A program made the translations under genes and the position numbers. From the NCBI RefSeq assembly GCF_002197985.1, contig NZ_NBYK01000005.1, forward strand, positions 161,655 through 225,654: a stretch of 64,000 bases of DNA, read 5' to 3'. Origin of the DNA: Halopseudomonas aestusnigri. GTDB taxonomy: Bacteria; Pseudomonadota; Gammaproteobacteria; Pseudomonadales; Pseudomonadaceae. The number at the start of each line of letters is the position of its first letter. Position 1 is the stretch's first letter. Below, piece after piece: positions 19,682 through 28,191 of the stretch. A model generated the notes under the pieces. The model searched no databases. It saw nothing but the letters and a program-made list of their open reading frames with translations, and had not been told where the DNA came from.

Positions 19682-20201
19682 TGTGCAATTTCCCGAGCCA
19701 GAAACAGCCCATACGCCGACCGTTCAAGGTCACATGTTCACGCATGAAACCCTCAACCGTATAGCCAGCCTTGAGAAATATGCGTAGCGACGCCAGGTTA
19801 TCCTCGTAGCAGCCAGCCTCAAGCCGGTGCAGCGCTAACGACTCGAAACCATAGGCCGTAATCAGGCGCACAACCTCGCTGGACAGTCCCTGCCCCCAAC
19901 ATGCCTTGTCACCAATAAAAAGGCTGACCTGACCGCGCCGGTAGTGGCTGTTGACGAAGCCCAACTTGACGTTGCCCACGTGTCGGTCGCCCAGTTGCAG
20001 GAAGATGCCGAACAAATGGCTGGCCGGGTCCGCATTGCAATGTTCTATAAACGCGCGACAGCTTTCAACGCTCTGCGGACTGTGCCGGGTCTCGAGGTAC
20101 TGGTTGACCTGCGGATCATTCATCCAGTCCGCATAGGTCTGGGTGGCGTCTTGTGCACTCAACGGGCGCAGGTAGACACGCTCGGTGGCGAGTTTAACCA
20201 T
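19668..20201 (-). CDS. RimJ/RimL-type GNAT acetyltransferase
   Basis: A 177-residue GNAT-fold protein. The acetyl-CoA binding region is GDKACWGQGLSSEVVRLITAYGF, followed by LHRLEAGCYEDNLASLRIFLKAGY. It opens with TERVYLRPLSAQDA, typical of the RimJ/RimL group. It is the second acetyltransferase of the cluster and could N-acylate a different amino group, for instance one introduced by the aminotransferase domain of the downstream fusion. It is also the positional counterpart of SpsD in the Bacillus sps operon. The start overlaps the pseC stop by 8 bases. Confidence 0.8.
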   Translation of the reverse strand: MVKLATERVYLRPLSAQDATQTYADWMNDPQVNQYLETRHSPQSVESCRAFIEHCNADPASHLFGIFLQLGDRHVGNVKLGFVNSHYRRGQVSLFIGDKACWGQGLSSEVVRLITAYGFESLALHRLEAGCYEDNLASLRIFLKAGYTVEGFMREHVTLNGRRMGCFWLGKLHNEHA

Positions 20202-21354
20202 GACAGACCTCGGTCAGAGTCGCGATCACCTCATCCTGCTGCGCTTCAGTCAAGGAGTGGTACATCGGCAAACTGATGGCCTCTCGGTAATACGCCATTG
20301 ATTGCGGAAAATCGTCGGCAGCAAACCCCATGGCCGCGTAATACGGCTGGGTGTGTACCGGAATGTAATGCAGATTTACCCCGATACCACGCTCGCGCAG
20401 TTGCTCGAACACCTCACGATGGCTCAAGGTAATCCTCTCTAGCTGCAGACGGATTGGGTAGAGATGCAGACCGGAGTAACTGTCGGCGTGTTGCCAGGGA
20501 CAGGTGACGGGCAACGCCGCCAGCAGCTGATCATAGCGGCGGGCGAGCGCGTGGCGGCGAGCAACAAAGTCGTCCAACCGAGCCAACTGGCTGACACCCA
20601 GCGCCGCCTGCAGTTCGGTCATGCGGTAATTAAAGCCCAGTTCGATCTGCTGGTAATACCAGGGGCCGTCAGACTCACCGACCATCAGCGACGGATCACG
20701 GGTAATGCCGTGGCTGCGGTAGAGCGCCATGCGCGACGCGAGCGTTTCGTCATTGGTGACCGCCATTCCTCCTTCGGCGGTAGTGATGATCTTCACCGGA
20801 TGAAAGCTAAAAATAGTGATGTCACTAAAGCGACCACTACCGACATACTCACCCTTATAGCGCCCGCCGATGGCGTGCGAGGCATCCTCGATCACGGAAA
20901 AGCCAAAGCGTTTGGCCAGCGCGCCAATGGCCTGCATGTCACAGGGCTGGCCGCACAAATGAACCGCCACCACTACCTTGGGCAGCCGCCCCTGCTTTTC
21001 GGCGTCAATCAGCTTGTGCTCAAGGGCCACCGGACACAGATTGTAGGTACGTGGATCGATGTCGACAAAATCCACTTGCGCCCCACAGTAAAGAGCGCAG
21101 TTAGCCGATGCCACAAAGGTCACCGGAGTTGTCCACAGCCAGTCACCCTGCCCCAGCTCTAGCGCCAGACAGGCGATATGCAGCGCCGAGGTCGCACTAT
21201 TGACCGCCACCGCGTGAGCCGCACCGACCTTGCGGGCCAGCGACTGCTCAAATTGCGGCACCATGGGGCCTTGCGTCAGAAAGTTCGAGCGCAATACGGC
21301 GACTACCGCCTCGATATCCTGCTCGCTGATCTCCTGGCGTCCGTAGGGGATCAT
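20194..21354 (-). CDS. pseC: PseC, UDP-4-keto-sugar aminotransferase
   Basis: A 386-residue DegT/DnrJ/EryC1-family PLP aminotransferase. It has NSATSALHIACLAL near the phosphate-binding loop, VIEDASHAIGG with the Asp that contacts the PLP nitrogen, and the internal aldimine Lys in FSFHPVKIITTAEGG. The pattern and N-terminus (IPYGRQEISEQDIEAV) match PseC, which converts the PseB product to UDP-4-amino-4,6-dideoxy-N-acetyl-beta-L-altrosamine. It starts 3 bases after pseB and overlaps the acetyltransferase. Confidence 0.92.
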   Translation of the reverse strand: MIPYGRQEISEQDIEAVVAVLRSNFLTQGPMVPQFEQSLARKVGAAHAVAVNSATSALHIACLALELGQGDWLWTTPVTFVASANCALYCGAQVDFVDIDPRTYNLCPVALEHKLIDAEKQGRLPKVVVAVHLCGQPCDMQAIGALAKRFGFSVIEDASHAIGGRYKGEYVGSGRFSDITIFSFHPVKIITTAEGGMAVTNDETLASRMALYRSHGITRDPSLMVGESDGPWYYQQIELGFNYRMTELQAALGVSQLARLDDFVARRHALARRYDQLLAALPVTCPWQHADSYSGLHLYPIRLQLERITLSHREVFEQLRERGIGVNLHYIPVHTQPYYAAMGFAADDFPQSMAYYREAISLPMYHSLTEAQQDEVIATLTEVCHG

Positions 21355-21357
21355 TTA

Positions 21358-22356
21358 TCAGATACTCCCGATCTTTTCACGGTTGGCGTCGATCCACTCC
21401 TGCAGCTGAGCGTCAGTCATCCACTCGCTGTTGTTGTCACTGGCGTAGACAAAGCCCTCAGGCACCTTCTTGCCATCCTTGATCCGCTTGGCGCAGGTAG
21501 CCCACTCGTGGATGGTCGGGAGAATTTTGAAGTGCTCCGGGTACTCGTAGGTGTAGTAGGCATCTTCAGCGCTGATCATTTGCTCGTGCAGCTTTTCGCC
21601 TGGACGAATACCGATAACCTCCTGACGGGCATCCGGCGCAACGACCCGCGCCAGATCGGTCACTTTCATCGAGGGAATCTTCTTCACGTAGATCTCGCCC
21701 CCCTCCATGTCAGCAAAGGCATGCCACACCAGCTCAACGCCCTCCTCCAAGGAGATCATGAAGCGCGTCATGCGCTGATCGGTAATCGGCAACACCCCCT
21801 TGTCTTTGATCGACATGAAGAACGGAATGACCGAGCCGCGCGAGCCCATGACATTACCGTAGCGAACCACTGAAAAACGGGTACCGTGCTCACCCGAGTA
21901 GGAGTTGCCGGCAACAAACATCTTGTCGGACGCCAGCTTGGTCGCGCCGTACAAGTTGATCGGCGAGCTGGCCTTGTCGGTCGACAGGGCCACAACACCT
22001 TTGACGCCCTTGTCGATACAAGCGTCGATCAGGTTCATCGCGCCGTTGATGTTGGTCTTCACACACTCGAACGGGTTGTACTCGGCGGTAGGAACAATCT
22101 TGGTTGCAGCAGCATGGACCACATAGTCCACGCCGTCTAGAGCCCGGTACAGGCGGTCCTTGTCGCGCACGTCGCCAATAAAGAAGCGCAGGCGTGGATC
22201 GCCTTCGTATTTTTTGGCCATGTCCCACTGTTTCATTTCATCACGGGAGAAAATGATGATCTTCTTGGGGTTGAAGCGCTCCAGCGTCATGGGGACAAAG
22301 GTGTTGCCGAACGAGCCAGTGCCGCCGGTAATGAGAATGGTCTTGTTGGTCAGCAT
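21358..22356 (-). CDS. pseB: PseB, UDP-GlcNAc 4,6-dehydratase (inverting)
   Basis: A 332-residue extended short-chain dehydrogenase/reductase. It shows the NADP-binding motif ITGGTGSFGNTFV, an STDKASSPINLYGATK segment with the catalytic Tyr-x3-Lys pair, and FVPMTLERF-type helices seen in PseB/FlaA1. It performs the first step of the pathway from UDP-GlcNAc. Start support is strong, with AAGGGG 7 bases before the ATG. It lies 11 bases after the SpsB-like gene and 3 bases before pseC. Confidence 0.93.
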   Translation of the reverse strand: MLTNKTILITGGTGSFGNTFVPMTLERFNPKKIIIFSRDEMKQWDMAKKYEGDPRLRFFIGDVRDKDRLYRALDGVDYVVHAAATKIVPTAEYNPFECVKTNINGAMNLIDACIDKGVKGVVALSTDKASSPINLYGATKLASDKMFVAGNSYSGEHGTRFSVVRYGNVMGSRGSVIPFFMSIKDKGVLPITDQRMTRFMISLEEGVELVWHAFADMEGGEIYVKKIPSMKVTDLARVVAPDARQEVIGIRPGEKLHEQMISAEDAYYTYEYPEHFKILPTIHEWATCAKRIKDGKKVPEGFVYASDNNSEWMTDAQLQEWIDANREKIGSI

Positions 22357-22367
22357 GGGAATCCCCT

Positions 22368-23468
22368 TCAGAGCAGATGCGTTTGGATGGCACGAGCGAC
22401 CCGCTCGTTGGCCATGCGATCACGAGAGCCAAACACCCAGGAGAAATAACGCTCACGTTGGGCGGCATAGGCAGTCTGATCGGTCAGGGCCTTATCTAGT
22501 ACAGTTGAAAAATCCGGTGTCTGATCACCGATATAAAGATTAGGTCCGCAATCATACAGGGTCAGCAACCGCGATAGGTCATCAGGGTGCATGGCTTCAC
22601 GCTCGCCAATCTGACGAATGACGTCTCGCGAGCACTCGGGCGTTTCTATCATCAACTGCGGAACATCATAAAACAGCGCTTCCTCGCTGGGCGAGTTGGC
22701 ATCCGAGACCACCAAATCCGAGACTGACAGCACCTCCGACAGTGCGCACTCACTCAAATCCAGAAACACATTGCCTCGCGCCTCAATCAGAGCACGCACC
22801 CGTTTGAAGCTGTCCCTATCGGCACGACGAGAGGTCAGAGACTGGCTCGGATGGGGACGCAGGATCAAATTGAAATGCGGCGCCGCTGTGTTTACCAATT
22901 GTTCCGCTGCGCGCTGCCAGGAGCCGAATCCCCGCCGACTAGAAGTGTAGAGCACAGTCTGACGCTGAGGATCAAGCCCCAGTCGCTGCAAGACCGTTGA
23001 TCGCTGCTGTACCGAGCGTTCAGGATACTCGCAAAACGGCAGAAACCCAGTATCTACAATATTCAGCCGCTCCGCCTCTGGAAAGCGCTCAAGCATCCCT
23101 TTCATACGCGGCCCAATGGCACAGAGCAGGTCAAAGTGACTATTGCGCAACAACGCCTCCCTACTGAGCATCATGTAGGTGCCGTGAAAGACCGTACCCT
23201 TTTTTGCCCCGTACGGTTTAAGAAAGCTACCATATGGCGAGCCGGTAACAATCGCGTCTGCATCCTTCAATAGCCGGTTGCCGCGCACCAGAAAACCGAA
23301 TCGCTTGGAATAGCGCGCAACCTCAAGCTCAGGGTACAGGCGCCGAAAAGCACGCAGAGTCGAAGTGCGGCTGGATACAAAGGTTCCAGGTAATACACGT
23401 GCGACCTGGGCCAGGTGCGGAACCGCCTGAAACATCTTTGAGAAATAGACAACGCCATCCGCAGTCAT
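22368..23468 (-). CDS. SpsB/CDP-glycerol-glycerophosphotransferase-like protein, candidate sugar transferase
   Basis: A 366-residue soluble GT-B-like protein. The C-terminal half shows VLYTSSRRGFGSW, LILRPHPSQS and SVSDLVVSDANSPSEEALFYDVPQLM, the arrangement seen in TagF/SpsB-type transferases, where a Ser or Asp-Ser-Glu cluster binds the donor phosphate. There is no signal peptide or membrane span. Placed between the carbamoyltransferase and pseB, it is the best candidate in the window for transferring the CMP-activated nonulosonate to the LPS core. It could instead move a glycerol-phosphate-like group. Two 60-base lines hand-counted here (22441-22560) gave 57 G+C in 120, lower than neighbouring core genes. 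It lies 3 bases from the carbamoyltransferase stop. Confidence 0.6.
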   Translation of the reverse strand: MTADGVVYFSKMFQAVPHLAQVARVLPGTFVSSRTSTLRAFRRLYPELEVARYSKRFGFLVRGNRLLKDADAIVTGSPYGSFLKPYGAKKGTVFHGTYMMLSREALLRNSHFDLLCAIGPRMKGMLERFPEAERLNIVDTGFLPFCEYPERSVQQRSTVLQRLGLDPQRQTVLYTSSRRGFGSWQRAAEQLVNTAAPHFNLILRPHPSQSLTSRRADRDSFKRVRALIEARGNVFLDLSECALSEVLSVSDLVVSDANSPSEEALFYDVPQLMIETPECSRDVIRQIGEREAMHPDDLSRLLTLYDCGPNLYIGDQTPDFSTVLDKALTDQTAYAAQRERYFSWVFGSRDRMANERVARAIQTHLL

Positions 23469-23471
23469 CGA

Positions 23472-25220
23472 TCAGTGCCCGCCGTCCTTTTCCTTCATCA
23501 CCAGAATATCTTCCATAATCAAAAATTGCAGATCCGACCCGTAGAACATGTTCAGCGCATCGGTCGGTGAGCAGACCATCGGCTCACCACGGCGGTTAAG
23601 CGAGGTATTGAGCACCACCCCGTTGCCAGTCATTGCTTCCAGTTCCTTCATCAGATCGTAGTAGCGCGGATTGAATTCGCGCTTGAGTACCTGGGCACGC
23701 GCGGTACCGTCCTCGTGCACAACCTCCGGTACACGCTCGGCCCAGCCTTCCTTGACGTCGAAGGTGAACGTCATGAAGGGCGACGGGTGATCAACGCTGA
23801 GCATCTGCGGGGCAACGGTATCCAGCATTGAGGGGCAGAACGGGCGCCAGCGCTCGCGGAACTTGATCTGCTCGTTGATGCGATCGGCTACGCCTGCAAT
23901 ACTCGGGCAACCGATAATCGAACGACCGCCCAGTGCCCGCGGGCCAAACTCCATGCGACCCTGGAACCAGGCGACCGGATTACCTTCAACCAGCACCTTG
24001 GCGATTTCCTGCGGCACATCGTCGATCTTTTGCCATTGGGGCTTGTTCGGATGACGGGCGCAGGCAGCAATGATGTCTTCGTTACTGTATGAGGGGCCCA
24101 GGTAGACGTGTTCCATCTTCTCGACCGGCACGCCGTTCTTGACCGAGACAAAGGCAGCAGCACCCACAGCGGTGCCGGCGTCACCAGAAGCCGGCTGTAC
24201 GAACAGCTCCTTGACGTCCGGCCGCGCGATGATGCGCTGGTTAAGCTTGACGTTCAGTGCACAGCCACCGGCAAAGGCAAGTCGGCCGGTTTCCTTCAGA
24301 ATGTCGCCGAGATAGTAGTCAATCATCTCCAGCGCCAATTTTTCGAACAGCGCCTGCATCGCGGCAGCGTAATGAATATAGGGGTCGTCGGCGATGTCGC
24401 CTTCACGCTTGGGCCCCAGCCATTCGATCAGCTTGGGCGAGAAGTAGTAGCCCTTGCCTTTTTCCTTGTAGCGGCGGAAGCCGATAACGTTGGCGTAATC
24501 GGTGTTGATGATCAGCTCGCCATTTTCGAACTTGGCCAGCCGGGAGAAGTCGTACTTGGCGGCGTCACCGTAGGGCGCCATACCCATGACCTTGAACTCG
24601 CCGTCGAGCATTTCGAAGCCGAGGTATTCGGTAATTGCGCCGTACAGACCGCCCAGCGAATCCGGATCGTAGAATTCCTTGATCTTGTGGATCCTGCCGT
24701 TTTCACCCCAGCCGAAGAAGGTGGTGGCGTACTCACCCTTGCCGTCGATGCCGAGAATCGCAGTCTTTTCGCTAAAGCCCGAACAGTGATAGGCACTGGA
24801 TGCATGCGCCAGGTGATGCTCCACCGGCTCCAGACGCACCTTCTTGGCCTCAAAGCCCAGCTGTTCGAGGCACCAGAGAATCTTCTTGCGATAACGTTTG
24901 AAGCGGCGATTGCCGGTCAGCAGCGCGTCCAGTGAACGATCAGGGGCATACCAGTAACGCTTGGCGTAGTGCCAGCGCGCCTTGCTGCCAAATAGACTGA
25001 TGGGCGCAAACGGAATGCAGACAACGTCCACATCGGCAGGCGTGATGCCGGCCTGCTCAAGACAGAACTTCGCCGACTCGTAGGGCATCCGGTTCTTGGC
25101 GTGCTTGTCACGCACAAATCGCTCTTCTTCGACGGCAGCAATCAGTTTGCCATCAATATAAAGGGCCGCAGAAGGGTCATGGCTCAGGGCGCCAGACAGG
25201 CCAAGTACAGTAAATCCCAC
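23472..25220 (-). CDS. wapO: NodU/CmcH-type carbamoyltransferase of the LPS core
   Basis: A 582-residue protein of the TobZ/NodU family. It has the N-terminal Kae1-like ATP-binding domain (GLSGALSHDPSAALYIDG, EHHLAHASSAYHCSGF with metal-binding His, GIDGKGEY) and the C-terminal YrdC-like part (FGPRALGGRSIIGCP, LNTSLNRRGEPMV). In P. aeruginosa the gene at this locus (PA5005, wapO) is thought to carbamoylate heptose II of the inner core. It starts with GTG at 25220, behind GAGG 6 bases upstream. It sits 33 bases after the tandem kinase gene and 3 bases before the SpsB-like gene, in the same direction. Confidence 0.88.
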   Translation of the reverse strand: MGFTVLGLSGALSHDPSAALYIDGKLIAAVEEERFVRDKHAKNRMPYESAKFCLEQAGITPADVDVVCIPFAPISLFGSKARWHYAKRYWYAPDRSLDALLTGNRRFKRYRKKILWCLEQLGFEAKKVRLEPVEHHLAHASSAYHCSGFSEKTAILGIDGKGEYATTFFGWGENGRIHKIKEFYDPDSLGGLYGAITEYLGFEMLDGEFKVMGMAPYGDAAKYDFSRLAKFENGELIINTDYANVIGFRRYKEKGKGYYFSPKLIEWLGPKREGDIADDPYIHYAAAMQALFEKLALEMIDYYLGDILKETGRLAFAGGCALNVKLNQRIIARPDVKELFVQPASGDAGTAVGAAAFVSVKNGVPVEKMEHVYLGPSYSNEDIIAACARHPNKPQWQKIDDVPQEIAKVLVEGNPVAWFQGRMEFGPRALGGRSIIGCPSIAGVADRINEQIKFRERWRPFCPSMLDTVAPQMLSVDHPSPFMTFTFDVKEGWAERVPEVVHEDGTARAQVLKREFNPRYYDLMKELEAMTGNGVVLNTSLNRRGEPMVCSPTDALNMFYGSDLQFLIMEDILVMKEKDGGH

Positions 25221-25253
25221 GGGAATCCTCTTTTTTCGAAGTCCAAAATTAGG

Positions 25254-26675
25254 TTAAAAACGCGGCATGCGCTCTTCCAGCCAGCATGCAAGCGGGCTTG
25301 CAGCAGGCCAGTTACGGATAAACCGTTGTCGATCCTTCTGCCATGCACGCTGCCAGCCAGCAATACGTGTGTGCGCCTGCATCGCGTCCAGATCGATCAA
25401 AATCACCCTTCCATCCAGCCACAGCAGATTCGTTGCCTTGAAATCTCCGTGACTGATTCTGGCCTCGACCAGTTGAGCAAAAAGCTTAAGCAGTGCTGTC
25501 GCGGTAGCATCGTCTGGCAACCTCTGACCATCTTCGCCGAGATGGCGCAGCAGGTCGACCCCGTAACAGTATTCAGTTATCAGCCACGACCGCAGTCGCA
25601 GCGGGCCGAAACGCTGCTCCATCATGGCCAGCGGTGCCGGGGTGGGGATGCCGAGAAACTGCAGCCGATGCGCTGCCAGCCAGGAGTGCCAGGCGCGGCT
25701 TGGTCGCCAGAAGCGGGTCAGCCAGTGACCGAACCCCTTGATGTTATAGCGCTTGATAACCACCGACTTTCCATCAGCGACAGCGCAGCCAACCGTACTG
25801 CTTCCGCCGTCCTTGAGCAGCGTTTGGCCGGCCAACGCGTCATCTGGTGCAGCGAGCAGCGATGCCAGACGTTGATACTCGGTGCGCACGACTGCAGTAA
25901 ACCGCGCCCAGCTGCGTTTGACCGAGAACTGGGTGCAATCACGCAGAGTCTTGCCGAGAAAGTCGTCGAGCCGGCGCTGACGCACGCGCTTGATCTGAGC
26001 TGCCAGCCGGTCGGGATTGAGCACCAGTGGGTTGTGCTGCAGGTAACCGATCAGCAGCAGCTCGCAGAGCTCATCCCACTCTGGATCAAGCTGGGCAAAA
26101 AAGATCGCCAGGTTGTCTTCTGCCTGTGCCGGAGTAAGCGGAGTGCCCGGGCTCAAGGCCTCTACGGCATCGCCATCAATGACGTACAGCTGCGCTTCGT
26201 GATACAGGAAGTTGCCCAGATGCAAATCGGTCTGAACCAGGCCGCGGTGGTGCATGGTGCCAATCAGGCTGAGAGCTTGACCGAGCAGATTCAGCGCGTC
26301 AGCGTCGCCCGGCTGCCGGGCGGGCAGCGCTTCCCAGCGTTGCTGCAGGGTTTCAGCACCAATCAGGTAGGCGCTGAGCAAATAGCGGCCGCCCCCTTCA
26401 ATTTCGCCCTCGCCCAGCAGCTCAGGCGTGGCGACGCCCTGCGTTTGCAGCGCCCGAATACCGGACGCCTCGCGCGCGCAGTGACGCTCGGCACCTTGCG
26501 CAATAAACAGCTTGAGCAGCCGCACCGAGCCGGCAATTTCAACCTGAGCGACCAGTCGCTTGCCGGGCAACACGCGCAACCAGCGCTGTACCCTCGCTTC
26601 TCCCTCAGGCAGCGACAGGACAAGCGACAGCGGCGGTTCGCGACCAGCGCCGCACAGATCGGTTGTCAGGCTCAT
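25254..26675 (-). CDS. Tandem LPS-kinase-like protein (two kinase domains; PA5006-like)
   Basis: A 473-residue protein with two kinase-like domains in tandem. Domain 1 has a catalytic loop VQTDLHLGNF (Asp150, Asn155) and a metal-binding Asp167 in YVIDGD. Domain 2 has ISHGDFKATNLL (Asp411, Asn416) and Asp428 in ILIDLD, with a probable ATP-site Lys in SVVIKRYN. Both halves keep the key acidic residues, so both could be active. By position this is the counterpart of PA5006 next to the waaP-wapP-wapQ kinases, which phosphorylate heptose in the P. aeruginosa core. Its start overlaps the upstream stop by ATGA. Confidence 0.8.
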   Translation of the reverse strand: MSLTTDLCGAGREPPLSLVLSLPEGEARVQRWLRVLPGKRLVAQVEIAGSVRLLKLFIAQGAERHCAREASGIRALQTQGVATPELLGEGEIEGGGRYLLSAYLIGAETLQQRWEALPARQPGDADALNLLGQALSLIGTMHHRGLVQTDLHLGNFLYHEAQLYVIDGDAVEALSPGTPLTPAQAEDNLAIFFAQLDPEWDELCELLLIGYLQHNPLVLNPDRLAAQIKRVRQRRLDDFLGKTLRDCTQFSVKRSWARFTAVVRTEYQRLASLLAAPDDALAGQTLLKDGGSSTVGCAVADGKSVVIKRYNIKGFGHWLTRFWRPSRAWHSWLAAHRLQFLGIPTPAPLAMMEQRFGPLRLRSWLITEYCYGVDLLRHLGEDGQRLPDDATATALLKLFAQLVEARISHGDFKATNLLWLDGRVILIDLDAMQAHTRIAGWQRAWQKDRQRFIRNWPAASPLACWLEERMPRF

Positions 26676-27448
26676 CGCTTCATTCCCTTTCCAGTGGTAC
26701 GGCGCAGCAGGGCACGGACAAAGGCTCGTGCTTCAGCGTCAAGGCGAGGCTTGCCCAGATAGGCCAGGACAAAACGCAGGCGCTGACTTCGGCTGGGCAC
26801 CAGACTGCGCCGATGCAGGGTATCCAGATCCCGAATCTGATCGCGCTGCCCGAAAATGGCCCGTCGGGTTTTCTCCAGATCGATCAGTCGTGCGCCAGCA
26901 CCATCGCTGTGCAGTCGTAAAAACACATGCTTGGGATACAGGCAGTTATGAATACGATCGGCATTATGCAGTGCGCGAACCAGCGCAGCCGCAGACTGGA
27001 TCAAGGTACGAATTTCGGCTGACGACAGCTGACTCCAGCGCTCGAACCACTCATCCAGCGGAGCGTAGTCGTCCAGCGCACGGGTCAACAACACCGCCTG
27101 CGCATGCCCCCTTTCGTTGCGCTGGGCGAAGAACGCCGCCTCGAGCGCCGGAATACCCTGCCTGGCATAGGTTTGAATGGCGCGGAACTCGCGGGCGAAG
27201 GTCGGCTCCCCCAGGGGGCTTTTAAGGGTACGGGTGCAGTGGTTGTCCTGTCGCTTGAGATAAAAGCGCTGCACTTGACCGTTGGCATCCTCCAGCTCCA
27301 GACGACAGACACTGCTCCAGCCACCGCGCCCCGTATTCGGCGCGTCAACGGCATCAGCCTTGAGCGTCCAAAGCGCCTCGAAGCTGTCGAGACTATGCCG
27401 GGACAACACATCCCGGGCGTTGACGGCAATGAAGGGAGTACGCGTCAT
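26672..27448 (-). CDS. wapQ: WapQ-like LPS core kinase homologue
   Basis: A 258-residue InaA/WaaP-family kinase-like protein. The probable ATP-site Lys is in RFYLKRQDN (Lys65). The catalytic loop reads RIHNCLYPKHVF. Aligned on His174 with WaaP (HRDCYICHF), the catalytic Asp position is Cys169, while Asp190 in LIDLEKT is kept. The Cys may be normal for this subfamily, in which case activity needs another base. It sits between the tandem kinase and wapP with 4-base overlaps at both ends. The wapQ name follows its position relative to waaP and wapP in P. aeruginosa. Confidence 0.75.
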   Translation of the reverse strand: MTRTPFIAVNARDVLSRHSLDSFEALWTLKADAVDAPNTGRGGWSSVCRLELEDANGQVQRFYLKRQDNHCTRTLKSPLGEPTFAREFRAIQTYARQGIPALEAAFFAQRNERGHAQAVLLTRALDDYAPLDEWFERWSQLSSAEIRTLIQSAAALVRALHNADRIHNCLYPKHVFLRLHSDGAGARLIDLEKTRRAIFGQRDQIRDLDTLHRRSLVPSRSQRLRFVLAYLGKPRLDAEARAFVRALLRRTTGKGMKR

Positions 27449-28191
27449 TCTCGGCCCTTGAAGAAGCTCAGGATCGCGCGCAGTTGTTTGCGATCTGCAC
27501 CATCGAGACGCTGTTTGCCCAGATACAGCTTGTAGAACGCCAGCCGCTGGCTACGGCTAAGGTGATGCTTGGCAACTTTGTCGAGGCAGGCCAAATCCTT
27601 GATGATCCGGTAGCGCAGCATGGGGCCCCACCAGAAACTGCCGCCAGGACAGTCAATGAAGTACACATTGCCAAGCGCACGTTTGTCTACCAGCAAGTTG
27701 CGCCACTTCAGATCGTTATGGGTAAAACCCTGATCGTGCATCATCTTGGTCGACCATGCGATTTGCCGCGACACATGGGCAACCCATTTCCGATCTCGCA
27801 GACGCACATCATCACGGTTGGCGAGCTCGGCCAGATCTCGCGTATCAGCCAGTTCTTCGGTAACCAGCGCTCCTCTGATGAACTTTCCAGCGCTTCGTTC
27901 GAGCCCGAATGCCGCCACGTTGACTGAAGGAATACCCCAGGCATGGAACATCAACAGGTTCTTCCATTCGCTCTGCACTCGGCAGCGCCCAAAGTATTGC
28001 CGAATACCTTTCCCATTGCTGGTGTAACGCTTGACGTAGTAGTGACGATCCCCGACAAATACTTTATGCACAGTGCTAATCGGGCTGAAGGTAATCAACT
28101 CACCTTCTAGCGCAAACACCTTATCCAGATCGGCGAACAGCCGACCACTCTCCCCGGTAGCGTACTCGGGGTTCAGGGTCCAGCGTTTCAT
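27445..28191 (-). CDS. wapP: WapP-like LPS core kinase
   Basis: A 248-residue kinase-like protein of the WaaP/InaA group. Lys54 in YYVKRY is a likely ATP-site lysine. The catalytic loop FTHNDLKWRNLL supplies Asp160 and Asn165, and Asp180 in VYFIDCPGG replaces the usual DFG. All essential positions are filled, so it is probably active on inner-core heptose. It overlaps waaP and wapQ by four bases at each end, indicating tight translational coupling in the kinase run. Confidence 0.82.
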   Translation of the reverse strand: MKRWTLNPEYATGESGRLFADLDKVFALEGELITFSPISTVHKVFVGDRHYYVKRYTSNGKGIRQYFGRCRVQSEWKNLLMFHAWGIPSVNVAAFGLERSAGKFIRGALVTEELADTRDLAELANRDDVRLRDRKWVAHVSRQIAWSTKMMHDQGFTHNDLKWRNLLVDKRALGNVYFIDCPGGSFWWGPMLRYRIIKDLACLDKVAKHHLSRSQRLAFYKLYLGKQRLDGADRKQLRAILSFFKGRE

